From the NCBI GenBank assembly GCA_040266995.1, contig JAWRHV010000032.1, forward strand, positions 1-49,324: a stretch of DNA of 49,324 nt. Direction: 5' to 3'. The notes below the pieces were generated by a model. The model ran no database searches, was not told where the DNA came from, and saw only the letters and a program-made list of their open reading frames with translations. Positions 24,332 to 32,511 of the stretch are shown here, piece by piece. The stretch's first letter is position 1, and each line of letters begins with the position of its first letter. This stretch comes from UBA4312 sp040266995 (GTDB lineage: Bacteria > Bacillota_I > Bacilli_A > Erysipelotrichales > Erysipelotrichaceae). The translations under genes and the position numbers were made by a program.

Positions 24332-25783
24332 ATGACACAATTTAATGAACGTAATCTAAGTATGATGATGGACCTGTATGAAATGACGATGGCCAATGGT
24401 TATTTTAAGGATCATCAGGGAAATGACAGGGTTTCGTTTGACGTTTTTTATCGTTTAAACCCGGATAAAGGAGGGTTTGCGATTTTTGCCGGTTTGGAGC
24501 AGATTATTGAGTATATCGAAAACTTACATTTCGATGCCAGTGATGTGGAGTATTTCCGCAGCCTGCATATTTTTGGAGAAGATTTCCTGGACTATTTGTC
24601 CAATTATAAATTCCATGGAGATATCGATGCATTCCCGGAAGGTACCGTGATGTATCCAAACGAGCCGGTTATTACCGTGACAGCGCCGTTGATTGATGCC
24701 CAGCTGGTGGAAACAGCCATCCTGGCTCAATTTAACCATCAATCCTTGATTGCGACGAAAACACAGAGAATTGTCCGCTCAGCAAAAGGACGCGCTGTTT
24801 CTGATTTTGGAGCGCGCCGTGCCCACAATATGGATGCTGCCATTTATGGAGCCCGAGCTGCTTATATCGGTGGTGCGGTCGGTACGGCTACGGTCATTGC
24901 CGGTAAACAATTTAATATCCCGGTCAGCGGAACCATGGCGCATAGCTGGGTGATGTACTATAACGATGAATACACGGCTTTTAAAACATATTGCGAGATC
25001 TATCCGGACAACGCTTTACTGCTGATCGATACATACGATGTCGTTCATTCCGGCGTACCGAACGCCATCCGTGTTGCCAAGGAAGTTCTGGAACCGATGG
25101 GAAAACGTCTGAAGGGCGTTCGTCTGGATTCCGGTGACCTTGCTTATTTATCCAAGCGTGTTCGTAAACTGCTGGATGAAGCTGGTCTGGAAGACTGTAT
25201 TATCGTTGCGTCGAACTCATTGGATGAGTATACGATCGACTCCTTGTTGGATCAGGGCGGAAGGATCGATTCCTTCGGTGTTGGTGAACGCTTGATCACC
25301 GCAAAGAGCGATCCTGTCTTTGGCGGTGTATACAAGATTAGTGAAGTGGATCATGATGGCCGCAAGGAACCGAAGATCAAGATCAGTGAAACCGTTGAAA
25401 AGATCACGAATCCGGGACGCAAGAAAGTGTATCGGATCTATGACGAAGAACACAAAGCCATTGCCGATCTGATTACAAAATACGATGAACCGACACCGGA
25501 TCTGAGTGAACCATATCGTTATGTGGATCCGGTTAAGCCTTGGAAAGTGCGTTACTTTGAAAATTGTACCTTGAAAGAACTGCAGATGCCGGTTGTCCGG
25601 GATGGAAAACGGGTCATGGAAACAAAATCTTTGCAGGAACTGCAGAAGTACGTAAAAGATCAATTGCAGAATGAAATCTGGGAAGAAGAACAACGTTTTG
25701 AAAATCCGCATATTCATTATCTGGATATGAGTCCGGAATACTATGAAATGAAGATGGATCTATTAAAGGCAAGCCGTCGATAA
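24332..25783 (+). CDS. pncB: Nicotinate phosphoribosyltransferase
   Basis: 483 residues, AGAAAGGAC binding site. NLSMMMDLYEMTMANGYF at the N-terminus, catalytic-His region with DFGARRAHNMDAAIYGARAAY, GTMAHSWVM, RLDSGDLAYLSK phosphate-binding segment and ASNSLDEYTIDSL. Converts nicotinate and PRPP to nicotinate mononucleotide with ATP hydrolysis, in the Preiss-Handler pathway. Together with the CinA/PncC amidase upstream it forms a local NAD-recycling theme. Monocistronic. Confidence 0.95.
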   Translation: MTQFNERNLSMMMDLYEMTMANGYFKDHQGNDRVSFDVFYRLNPDKGGFAIFAGLEQIIEYIENLHFDASDVEYFRSLHIFGEDFLDYLSNYKFHGDIDAFPEGTVMYPNEPVITVTAPLIDAQLVETAILAQFNHQSLIATKTQRIVRSAKGRAVSDFGARRAHNMDAAIYGARAAYIGGAVGTATVIAGKQFNIPVSGTMAHSWVMYYNDEYTAFKTYCEIYPDNALLLIDTYDVVHSGVPNAIRVAKEVLEPMGKRLKGVRLDSGDLAYLSKRVRKLLDEAGLEDCIIVASNSLDEYTIDSLLDQGGRIDSFGVGERLITAKSDPVFGGVYKISEVDHDGRKEPKIKISETVEKITNPGRKKVYRIYDEEHKAIADLITKYDEPTPDLSEPYRYVDPVKPWKVRYFENCTLKELQMPVVRDGKRVMETKSLQELQKYVKDQLQNEIWEEEQRFENPHIHYLDMSPEYYEMKMDLLKASRR

Positions 25784-25791
25784 ATGACAAA

Positions 25792-25812
25792 GACCTCTCT
25801 TACCGAGAGGTC
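25792..25812 (+). terminator. Hairpin after pncB, T tract missing at the IS boundary
   Basis: GACCTCTC / GAGAGGTC 8-bp stem, 5-nt loop, but followed by AATGG rather than T. Its last base is the first base of the left IS repeat, as if the element was inserted at the 3' foot of the pncB terminator. Confidence 0.6.
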
Positions 25813-25840
25813 AATGGCGTCAACCTAAGAAAGGTTGGCG
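25812..25840. repeat. Left 29-bp inverted repeat of the IS, also a terminator hairpin
   Basis: Inner stem CGTCAACCT / AGGTTGGCG with T6 after it at 25842-25847: an intrinsic terminator for transcription coming from pncB into the element. Exact reverse complement of 27752-27780. Confidence 0.9.
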
Positions 25841-25967
25841 CTTTTTTATAGTCACAGAAATCCTTAACTATACTTGCGGGATCGAATTAGATTCAATAAA
25901 GCGCATAAAAACTCGTTGCTGACATTATTTTTTTAAAATAGGTGCTATACTGTATTTGTAATATGAT

Positions 25968-27413
25968 CTAAGGGCTTGTGGTCTGCAGCCGGTCTTTGAC
26001 CCGGATGACATTAGGCCAGTTGCGACCATCCAGCCTGAAGCGGATCGGGGCGCTGCTCATGACGACCCTGCCCCAACGCTTATGATGCCTGCCTTCCCGG
26101 ACAGGCACTTTTAATTTGTTGCGCAGGGCATATACTTTCAATATTATTTTTTGGAGGGCCCTGTGATTTGAGCTCCGCAGATATCTGCATAAACCCAGTT
26201 CCCTCAGTTCCTTTGCCAGCTGTGCGATATTCACTGTATAGGCATATTTATTTTTGTCCGCATCATGTTCTTGAGCGAACACCTGGTTCATTTCTTTCCG
26301 GACGATCCCATTTAAATTATGGAATATCACCTTTGAATAAATGGCACACATTTCGCTGTCACAGTCCCTGCTGAAGAATCTTTCCCATTCCATGTCTGTC
26401 TTCAGCGTCTTGTAGCTGACTTCCAGATCCCATCTTTTGGAGTACAGCTTAATGATGTCTTCTCTGCTGAATTCCTCTTCCGGAAGATTCGTAAAATAAA
26501 GCAGCTGTGCGGTTTTTTCCGAACCTTTCCGGTCGCGGTAATTATAAGCGTATCTTACCACGCGGACACGGAATTCAGGATCTTCGGCAAAACGCTTCTT
26601 TGGCTGATCATATTTCAATCTTTTCTGCCACGTCTTATGGATATTGACCGTGATCCACTGGTCATCGCTGTCCATTTCCGCGATCTCTTTTTTGAAGATA
26701 TTTGATTTGGCACGGATACAGTAGTGAAACCCAAAACTTTCCAGTATGGAGAAAAGCTCCACGCTTCCATAGTATCTGTCGGTCAGATAGATCACATCCC
26801 TGCCTGAGAATAGATCATGAGAATCTGTCAGGTGATCGACAGCTATAGGGATCTCGGAACGTCTGAACGGATCCATTGAAAAATTTACGATCAGTCCGTT
26901 TGTGACATCGTAGAGACATGCGGATCTGCTGGTTGCCTTCTTTGCGTCGTCTATGCTCTTCACATGCTGGTTGGCGACATATCCGAACATATCCAGAGCC
27001 TCCCTGGAAGGAAGAAGTTCATTGCAGGTTCCGTCTTCAGCTAGAAGGATATAGCCCTTATAGGTCTTCACAAGGGGCGAGGCATAAAACAGTTCGGCAA
27101 GCTTACGGATGAGGATGGGGAAAATCTGCCATCTGACTTTCTTGACAGCTTTGAAGGCAGCCTGCCTGCTGATGCGGAGCTCTGGTTTTCCGATAGCGGC
27201 ATAATAAGCACTCAGTTCCGACTGTGTACACTTTTCGTGGCGGAAGATCAGATAGTAGAGGACATCATACCATGGAAACTTGAAGATACGGACGAAGGCA
27301 TTGGGGCTCTTCCGGGTCTGGCTGCGGATACTGTCGGATCGGATGCAGTCTCCAAACCTGCGGAATAGGCTGGAGATAGCACGGGCCCTCTGTTCAAATT
27401 TTTTTGAGCTCAT
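25968..27413 (-). CDS. IS4-type DDE transposase, main part
   Basis: 481 residues. DDE catalytic pattern: first Asp in LLAEDGTCNELL, second in VIYLTDRYYGS, and the Glu in YSKRWDLEVSYKTLK, which matches the IS4 Y-(2)-R-(3)-E-(6)-K signature exactly. The N-terminal ~75 residues of the full IS1634-like protein are in another frame (27394-27606). The ATG used here overlaps that frame's end and has no spaced binding site, so production probably needs a frameshift, re-initiation, or has been lost by mutation. C-terminal basic tail. Confidence 0.88.
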   Translation of the reverse strand: MSSKKFEQRARAISSLFRRFGDCIRSDSIRSQTRKSPNAFVRIFKFPWYDVLYYLIFRHEKCTQSELSAYYAAIGKPELRISRQAAFKAVKKVRWQIFPILIRKLAELFYASPLVKTYKGYILLAEDGTCNELLPSREALDMFGYVANQHVKSIDDAKKATSRSACLYDVTNGLIVNFSMDPFRRSEIPIAVDHLTDSHDLFSGRDVIYLTDRYYGSVELFSILESFGFHYCIRAKSNIFKKEIAEMDSDDQWITVNIHKTWQKRLKYDQPKKRFAEDPEFRVRVVRYAYNYRDRKGSEKTAQLLYFTNLPEEEFSREDIIKLYSKRWDLEVSYKTLKTDMEWERFFSRDCDSEMCAIYSKVIFHNLNGIVRKEMNQVFAQEHDADKNKYAYTVNIAQLAKELRELGLCRYLRSSNHRALQKIILKVYALRNKLKVPVREGRHHKRWGRVVMSSAPIRFRLDGRNWPNVIRVKDRLQTTSP

Positions 27414-27606
27414 CCTGCAGGATCTTTGCCGGGTCGCCCCTGTTGAAGGCAGCCTTGAGATAAGGGACGCGGTCTCTATCGAACTGCCCCAGCTTAACTA
27501 CGACACGATGCTTCGGGGTATCGTTTTCATCACGGTAAGATTCAACGAGATCACAAAATACAGTATCTTTAGCACCTTTATTGTTTGGGATAACTCTCAA
27601 GAACAT
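27394..27606 (-). CDS. IS4/IS1634-type transposase, N-terminal part in another frame
   Basis: Start at the second ATG (MFLRVIPNN), with AAAGGAG at good spacing; an ATG nine bases earlier abuts the binding site. 70 residues: FCDLVESYRD, HRVVVKLGQFD, the typical N-terminal segment of IS1634-like transposases (MFLRxVxNxKG ... LVESYR). It ends at a TGA just after a run of seven A and overlaps the main frame by 20 bases. The shift needed to join them is +1 (or -2). Confidence 0.75.
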   Translation of the reverse strand: MFLRVIPNNKGAKDTVFCDLVESYRDENDTPKHRVVVKLGQFDRDRVPYLKAAFNRGDPAKILQDELKKI

Positions 27607-27621
27607 AGAATTCATCTCCTT

Positions 27622-27688
27622 TACTTAACTACATTATACAATATATTATTTAATATACACTATTTAAATGTGTAATACTTAACTACAT
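27622..27688. repeat. 13-bp direct repeats flanking the transposase promoter
   Basis: TACTTAACTACAT occurs at 27622-27634 and again at 27676-27688. The AT-rich 41 bp between holds a - strand TATAAT near the first copy. May be regulator sites. Confidence 0.6.
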
Positions 27689-27751
27689 ATAGCTTTTTTT
27701 ACTAACGCTGTACCATATCTAGGTGCAAAAAACAAAACGGTAAAAGAAAAA

Positions 27752-27780
27752 CGCCAACCTTTCTTAGGTTGACGCCATTG
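27752..27780. repeat. Right 29-bp inverted repeat of the IS, also a terminator hairpin
   Basis: Perfect reverse complement of 25812-25840. Read on the - strand the hairpin is followed by TTTTTC, so it would stop transcription entering from the dinB side. Confidence 0.9.
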
Positions 27781-28060
27781 GCCTTTATTAAAAGGCTTGA
27801 TTTTCGATGGTGGAGCGTCCGCAACCAAAGGCGAACACGGCAAGCGGCCGGATATGGCGTCCTTAAAATGTCCATCGATCTCATCCAGGAGGATGTCATC
27901 GATGGTGAGCGGCAGGAAAGCGGACAGGTTTTTGTGAGCGGGGAGGGCGAACAAAAATCCTGTTCGATTTCAAAAGCGTCGGCAGGTATACTATTTTCTG
28001 ATTTACCATGTGCTCGAACATTTTACAAGGCGCAGCAGCTTTACAAGGCAAAAGGATCAA
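27781..28060. other. Gap between IS and dinB without a supported gene
   Basis: Starts with a 6-bp hairpin (GCCTTT/AAAGGC, 27781-27796) that abuts the IS repeat and may be the terminator stem of the - strand dinB unit, with its T tract cut off by the IS. Open frames exist on both strands (27679-27954 on -, a long one on +) but lack a binding site and a recognisable domain and run into the IS or over dinB. Confidence 0.5.
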
Positions 28061-29275
28061 TCATGTATGGCTTCTCATATATTCCACCGTTTTGTGGAGT
28101 GTGTCCCTATGAAAAAGCTGTTCCAGATGTCCGGAAAAATCAAGATGATAACGGTCTTGCAAAGCATCAAAATGCTTTTTTCGCTCGCTTACACGCTCCG
28201 ATACAGTCTCCTCAAAATAATCATCTAATGAGAGCTGCCGTCCCTCTTCTCCTGAGAGATTATATATTCCAATCCCGATCAGGCGGACAGGCCGTGTCTC
28301 AACCTGCGTCAGCATTTGCATTGCTTCTTGATAAAGAGGGACAGCGGAATTGCAGGAGTGGATGGCGCGAGAACGACTGATAGCTTTCATGTCGGAATAT
28401 GTGAGTTTCAGCGTGACACCCTGTCCATATAAACTTACGCGCTTTGCCCTCTGCTCCACGCAGAGGGCAAGAAGAAACAGTACGTCCTTCAACAATTCGT
28501 AGTTATCGACATCCTGCTGAAAGGTAATCTCCCGACTGATTGATTTGGCGTTCTGTGGCCGATAAGGTGTGACCCTGCGCTCATCAATGCCAAAGGCGAG
28601 CTGCGTGATCTACTGTCCCTGTTTTCCGAGCAGGCGGACAACTTCTTCCTGCTTAGGACGAACATCCCGGACGGTATGAATCCCGGCAGCATTCAGTTGT
28701 TCGGCGGTTTTTGCCCTTACCATATACAGGACTCGTACATCACGGTCAATAAGCAGATTGACAAAATCATCCGCCGTGGGGATTTCAAAATAGCCGTCTG
28801 GCTTTTTCTCCTCGCTGGCAGTCTTTGCCGCTGACTTTGAATAGGCGACGCCGACGGAACAGGTCAAGCCAAGCTCCTGCCATGTTTTTTGCTTAATCGT
28901 GTGGGCGATCCACCGTGCGCGCTCCAAAGAACCGGCTTGGGCAGTGACATCGAGATAGGCTTCATCCAGCGCAATATACTCCGCTGCTGAGGCATAAGTA
29001 TTCCAGATGCCATGGAGCTGCTCAGAAATCGCTTTGTATTTATCATAATTTGGATGCATGTACACACCGTTTGGACACAGGCGGTATGCTTCCTTGATAT
29101 TCATAGCCGAGTGGACGCCGTATTTTCGCGCCTCATAGCTGCAGGTTGCCACAACACCGCGTTCACGGGGCAGGGAGCCGATGATTAGCGGCTTTCCCCG
29201 CAAGGTGGGATCGTCTCGAATTTCGACGGAGGCAAAGAAAGCGTCCATATCTACATGAATGATAATTTGATTCAC
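28061..29275 (-). pseudogene. dinB: DNA polymerase IV (DinB, Y family) interrupted by one in-frame amber codon
   Basis: The frame is intact from 29275 to 28061 apart from a single TAG at 28610-28612. Before it: catalytic palm with HVDMDAFFASVE, CSYEARKYGV, and ALDEAYLD; then the helix-hairpin region ending GKQGQ. After it: ITQLAFGIDERRVTPYR and the little-finger domain with LKLTYSDMK and VRLIGIGIYNL. Full length ~404 residues, normal for the family. DinB performs error-prone bypass of DNA lesions. As it stands the gene would yield a 221-residue palm/finger fragment lacking the little finger. Probably a recent nonsense mutation; suppression or a sequence error are alternatives. Confidence 0.88.
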
Positions 29276-29298
29276 CTGCTATGCCCCTATTGTATAAA

Positions 29299-29718
29299 TC
29301 AAGCTGTTTTCTTTTTATGCATTGCGCCTTTTTTGAGGGCTTTCTTTTTAGGACCAATAACCGTAAAGCTCTCATCCAGCCATTTGCAGACGTCTTCCAG
29401 CGGAACCGATCCATCAAGCAGAATGGAAATCCAATTACCCCTGTCACTGGGATATCCCCGGAAGTATCCGTTCTGCTGAACCAGGAAATCGGCAAGCAAA
29501 GGATCACTGAGCTTCAAGCTCAGGATCTCCACATCCTCGTTACCATCCATCCCAAGTTTGTTTCTTGGTATTTTTAAGACAAACCCAAACCACTTTCCAT
29601 TGTCACTGTGGCGGAAAACGGAATAATCGGGGTTGTTTATCCACAGATATTCCGGGTCCGTCTCATACTTTTCCTTGATACAGGCATTCAGTTCTTCTCT
29701 GATTGATCGTTTCGCCAT
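29299..29718 (-). CDS. YjbR/MmcQ-family protein
   Basis: 139 residues, AAGGATGAG binding site. Contains the YjbR-like pattern: a two-layer fold with WINNPDYSVFRH, KWFGFVL, VEILSLKLSDP and FRGYPSDRGNWISILLDGSVP. CyaY-like DNA-binding family of unclear role. Basic Lys-rich C-terminus. Directly upstream (23 bases) of dinB in the same direction, likely co-transcribed. Confidence 0.85.
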   Translation of the reverse strand: MAKRSIREELNACIKEKYETDPEYLWINNPDYSVFRHSDNGKWFGFVLKIPRNKLGMDGNEDVEILSLKLSDPLLADFLVQQNGYFRGYPSDRGNWISILLDGSVPLEDVCKWLDESFTVIGPKKKALKKGAMHKKKTA

Positions 29719-29851
29719 GTAATCTCATCCTTCAACGGCTCCGTATATTTGAACGGTATTATTTAAGCCAGGCTCACTCAGCCAGAAATAATAATTGCAA
29801 ACGCTAATCCGGCAATTCTTAATCTGCGAACCCTTGTCTATCCATATCATA

Positions 29852-30244
29852 TCATATGGCGTCTATACTCTCACAATAGAATTTCATCGCGTAAAACGAC
29901 TCATCGCTCACATGATGTTCCATGTTGCAAGCATCCTTTTCGGCAAGGACAGGGTCTACACCCAGCAATACCAGAACCTTCGTAAAGAAACAATGTCGTT
30001 CATACATTTTCTCTGCAATATCCAGCCCAGTGTCCGTCAGGTGCAAAAGCTTTTCCCCGTCCATAAAGAGGAACCCTGCATCTTCCAAAGCGTGGACGGC
30101 CACGCTGACACTCGGTTTGCTGATCGCCATATGCTGTGCCAGATCAACGGATCGCACAGCGCCTTTCTGCTTCTGAATCATCAGAACTGCTTTCAGGTAA
30201 TTCTCACCTGCTGTGGTGATAGATTTCTTTTCTTTCGCGCTCAT
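29852..30244 (-). CDS. DtxR/MntR-type metal-dependent repressor
   Basis: Start at the ATG after AAAGGAGGG; the longer open frame overlaps the ZIP gene. 130 residues: winged helix (~5-65, with SVDLAQHMAISKPSVSVAVHALEDAGF) and the dimerisation/metal domain with ERHCFFTKVLVLLGVDP and CNMEHHVSDESF, which hold the Glu/His/Cys ligands. No C-terminal SH3 domain, so MntR-like size. It follows the ZIP transporter gene by 37 bases and probably controls it in response to Mn, Fe or Zn. Confidence 0.92.
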   Translation of the reverse strand: MSAKEKKSITTAGENYLKAVLMIQKQKGAVRSVDLAQHMAISKPSVSVAVHALEDAGFLFMDGEKLLHLTDTGLDIAEKMYERHCFFTKVLVLLGVDPVLAEKDACNMEHHVSDESFYAMKFYCESIDAI

Positions 30245-30281
30245 AAGCGATCCCTCCTTTGGAAAATGGGACAAGCCCACG

Positions 30282-31061
30282 TCACCCAAGCGCCACATCC
30301 AGGATCATCATCAAAACAAAGCCCATAGAAAACGCAATCGTGCCGACATTCGAGTGTTCTCCTGCTGACATCTCCGGGATCAGCTCCTCGACCACCACGT
30401 ACATCATCGCTCCGGCGGCAAATGCCAGAAGATATGGCAATATGGCCACAACCGAACTCGCAGCGGCAATGGTCAATAAAGCGGCAATCGGCTCTACGAC
30501 ACCTGACAGTACACCGTACCAAAAGGTTCTTGACTTCGACATCCCCTCCGCGCTGAGCGGCATGGAAATGATCGCGCCTTCGGGAAGATTCTGAATGGCG
30601 ATACCCAGCGACAGCGCCAGCGCGCCCGCCTGGCTGATCCCGCTCTCCCCGGACAGCCAGCCTGCATATACCACACCGACCGCCATGCCTTCGGGGATAT
30701 TGTGCAGCGTCACCGCCAGAATCAGCTTGGTCGTCCGCTTCAGGCCGCTTTCAGGCCCTTCTGCCTGCGCATCCATGTGCATATGCGGCGTAATTACGTC
30801 AAGAAGCAGAAGAAAACCGATACCTATTAGGAAGCCGATGGCAGCGGGAATAAAAGAGAGCTTCCCCATATGAGCAGTGCCATCCAGCGCAGGCTGAAGC
30901 AAGCTCCAGAATGAGGCAGCCACCATAACGCCGGCCGCGAAGCCGGTCAGTGCCCGCTGCAGGCGATCAGAGATTTGTCTGCGCAGAAAAAATACCATCG
31001 CCGCGCCAAGACTGGTCCCGACGAGGGGAAGCAAAACTCCCTGTACCACAGGCATGCTCAT
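30282..31061 (-). CDS. ZIP-family metal transporter
   Basis: 259 residues with about eight transmembrane helices. HNIPEGMAVGV and NLPEGAIISMPL are the two metal-coordinating motifs in helices 4 and 5, and the His-containing loop (ITPHMHMD) precedes helix 4. Imports Zn2+, Fe2+ or Mn2+. Start preceded by AAGGGGGG. Local base composition is GC-rich (44 of 60 bases G or C in 30601-30660), unlike most of the window, which supports foreign origin. Followed by the DtxR-type repressor. Confidence 0.93.
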   Translation of the reverse strand: MSMPVVQGVLLPLVGTSLGAAMVFFLRRQISDRLQRALTGFAAGVMVAASFWSLLQPALDGTAHMGKLSFIPAAIGFLIGIGFLLLLDVITPHMHMDAQAEGPESGLKRTTKLILAVTLHNIPEGMAVGVVYAGWLSGESGISQAGALALSLGIAIQNLPEGAIISMPLSAEGMSKSRTFWYGVLSGVVEPIAALLTIAAASSVVAILPYLLAFAAGAMMYVVVEELIPEMSAGEHSNVGTIAFSMGFVLMMILDVALG

Positions 31062-31142
31062 CTGGATCCCCCCTTACACAGAGTTTATTTCGTCGACAGG
31101 GCATTACCCGCCCACGCCTTTCATGGAAGACACATGCTCCAT

Positions 31143-31550
31143 TTATTCTGTGACCTGCTTTGCAAAGACCCGGACAGCCTTGAGATCTTCCACATCTGGG
31201 TGCCCGGCGTGGAGTGCCGAAAACTTGCCCCGGCAATGGAACTCCTGGTCGCAAAGCGTTACGCCTGCTTCCAGCGCAACTTTCTTCATCTGATTGAAAG
31301 TTGACTCTATCAGAGCTGCGGTGCTGACATTGACCAGCGTGCCGATGTTCCCTGCATTATCCTTAACAAATTTCTTTACCTTCTTATCAATCCCTGCCCA
31401 ATAGACGCTGTTGCAGAGAAACAGAACCTCCGCTTTTTCTTCCAGTGGCGCCGTCACAGGTTTTGCCGCGACCCCAAGCTCCTCCGCAATGGCATCTGCC
31501 AGCTTCTTTGTGTTCCCTGTCTGGGTATAATATCTAACCGCAATATTCAT
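31143..31550 (-). CDS. Flavodoxin-family protein
   Basis: 135 residues, GGAGGTGCT binding site. N-terminal FMN phosphate loop YYTQTGNTKKLADAI, then FLCNSVYWAGIDKKVKKFV and VNVSTAALIESTF. Short-chain flavodoxin fold carrying FMN as an electron donor. No long loop. In an all-minus-strand gene set with metal-handling genes. Confidence 0.9.
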   Translation of the reverse strand: MNIAVRYYTQTGNTKKLADAIAEELGVAAKPVTAPLEEKAEVLFLCNSVYWAGIDKKVKKFVKDNAGNIGTLVNVSTAALIESTFNQMKKVALEAGVTLCDQEFHCRGKFSALHAGHPDVEDLKAVRVFAKQVTE

Positions 31551-31574
31551 ACAGCACCTCCGTATTCATTAGGT

Positions 31575-31823
31575 TTACTGCTCTTGCAGCAAGTGATGTT
31601 TGTTCATTCGCTCGGTAAAAATGTCATTGACAATGAGCGACATCTGCTTTTTAGCCTCATCATCCGGCTCATCTTGTCTGGAGAATACTTCGTAGATTTC
31701 TGGGTATTCCCTGGCAATCAATTCGCAGGTGCGTTCCGTCGCGTGTTTCCTCACGAAAGACGGAATTTGCTCCATGTATTCCGGTTTCAACAAAGCGATG
31801 ATTCTTTCATCTGCTGTCATCAT
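31575..31823 (-). CDS. Small hypothetical protein
   Basis: 82 residues with a clear GGAGGAATTGA ribosome binding site, between a TetR gene (16 bases upstream) and flavodoxin (24 bases downstream). Helical and charged throughout (MTADERIIALLKPEY ... KQMSLIVNDIFTERM), no cysteine clusters, no membrane segment. I do not recognise the family. Its place in the operon suggests a partner of the flavodoxin or a regulator accessory. Confidence 0.7.
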   Translation of the reverse strand: MMTADERIIALLKPEYMEQIPSFVRKHATERTCELIAREYPEIYEVFSRQDEPDDEAKKQMSLIVNDIFTERMNKHHLLQEQ

Positions 31824-31839
31824 TCAATTCCTCCGTTGA

Positions 31840-32388
31840 TTATTTCAAAAATGGTTTCAGCTTTTCCGGCATCGCCCGGTACAGGCAGTCTGACAGCAGC
31901 TCCGCCGAATAGGGTAGATCATTCAAAAACCAGTCGGTAATGGAGTACGAGACTCCTCTGAGATAGAATTTCACATCAAACAGAAGCTCTTCATCCACTG
32001 GGCCATCCACACTCCGCCTGATGACGTCCGTCAACAGGTCAATGCTTCGTAGATGAGTGGAGAGGAAAAAGGAATCCGGCCCATCCGTGTTTTTCAGTGC
32101 GTTGACGTAGAAACTGCGGTCCTTATCAAGAATCGTTACCATATCGAGAATCGCCTGGTGCCAGCTCTCGGATCCTTCGCAGAAATCCAGATAGATATCC
32201 TCCATCTGGTAGTTATACATCCAGGCAATCAACTCATATTTGTCACGGAAATGATGATAGAAAGTGGTCGTTGACAGTCCGCAGTTGTCTGTGATCTCTT
32301 TTACAGAAATCTTGTCTACACTTTTCTTCTGTGCCAATTCGTGAATCGACTCGCCCAATATTTCTTTTGTCGTTTTCCTGTGGATCAT
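31840..32388 (-). CDS. TetR/AcrR-family regulator (DhaS-like)
   Basis: Start at the ATG after GGGAGGG (8 nt). 182 residues; N-terminal helix-turn-helix VDKISVKEITDNCGLSTTTFYHHFRDKYELIAWMY is the TetR signature read in two overlapping blocks. The C-terminal domain resembles the DhaS/SczA-type ligand domain and ends ELLSDCLYRAMPEKLKPFLK. Related to the second TetR at 33973-34533 by the same helix-turn-helix wording (KEITDNC). It lies inside the operon it probably controls. Confidence 0.9.
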   Translation of the reverse strand: MIHRKTTKEILGESIHELAQKKSVDKISVKEITDNCGLSTTTFYHHFRDKYELIAWMYNYQMEDIYLDFCEGSESWHQAILDMVTILDKDRSFYVNALKNTDGPDSFFLSTHLRSIDLLTDVIRRSVDGPVDEELLFDVKFYLRGVSYSITDWFLNDLPYSAELLSDCLYRAMPEKLKPFLK

Positions 32389-32412
32389 CGTTTGTTCCCT
32401 CCCAAAAAGCAT

Positions 32413-32440
32413 CCGGTGCGCTGGTCAGCCTGCGCACCGG
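32413..32440 (-). terminator. Hairpin upstream of the TetR gene (terminator or attenuator)
   Basis: CCGGTGCGC / GCGCACCGG perfect 9-bp stem with 10-nt loop; on the - strand it is followed after ATGC by TTTTT and then by the TetR ribosome binding site. It could limit transcription from the ferritin-like genes into the TetR gene. Confidence 0.6.
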
Positions 32441-32511
32441 AACCTTTCATCCTTGCTGTAGTCATTCAGCCACAAATCATTTTTGTGCGCTATTGTATCG
32501 TTACGCAGGTC

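Larger units (their letters stand above)
25812..27780 (-). mobile_element. IS4/IS1634-type insertion element, 1969 bp between inverted repeats
   Basis: Exact 29-bp inverted repeats (25812-25840 and 27752-27780) enclose a transposase in two overlapping frames read on the - strand. No short target duplication is seen just outside (GAGGT left, GCCTT right), so the exact ends are provisional. Each repeat is itself a hairpin followed by T on its inner side. Confidence 0.75.

Noticed and set aside
27769..28380. A 203-codon + strand frame opposite the dinB C-terminus
   Set aside because: Runs antisense to a clearly conserved DinB domain, has no binding site and no family likeness.
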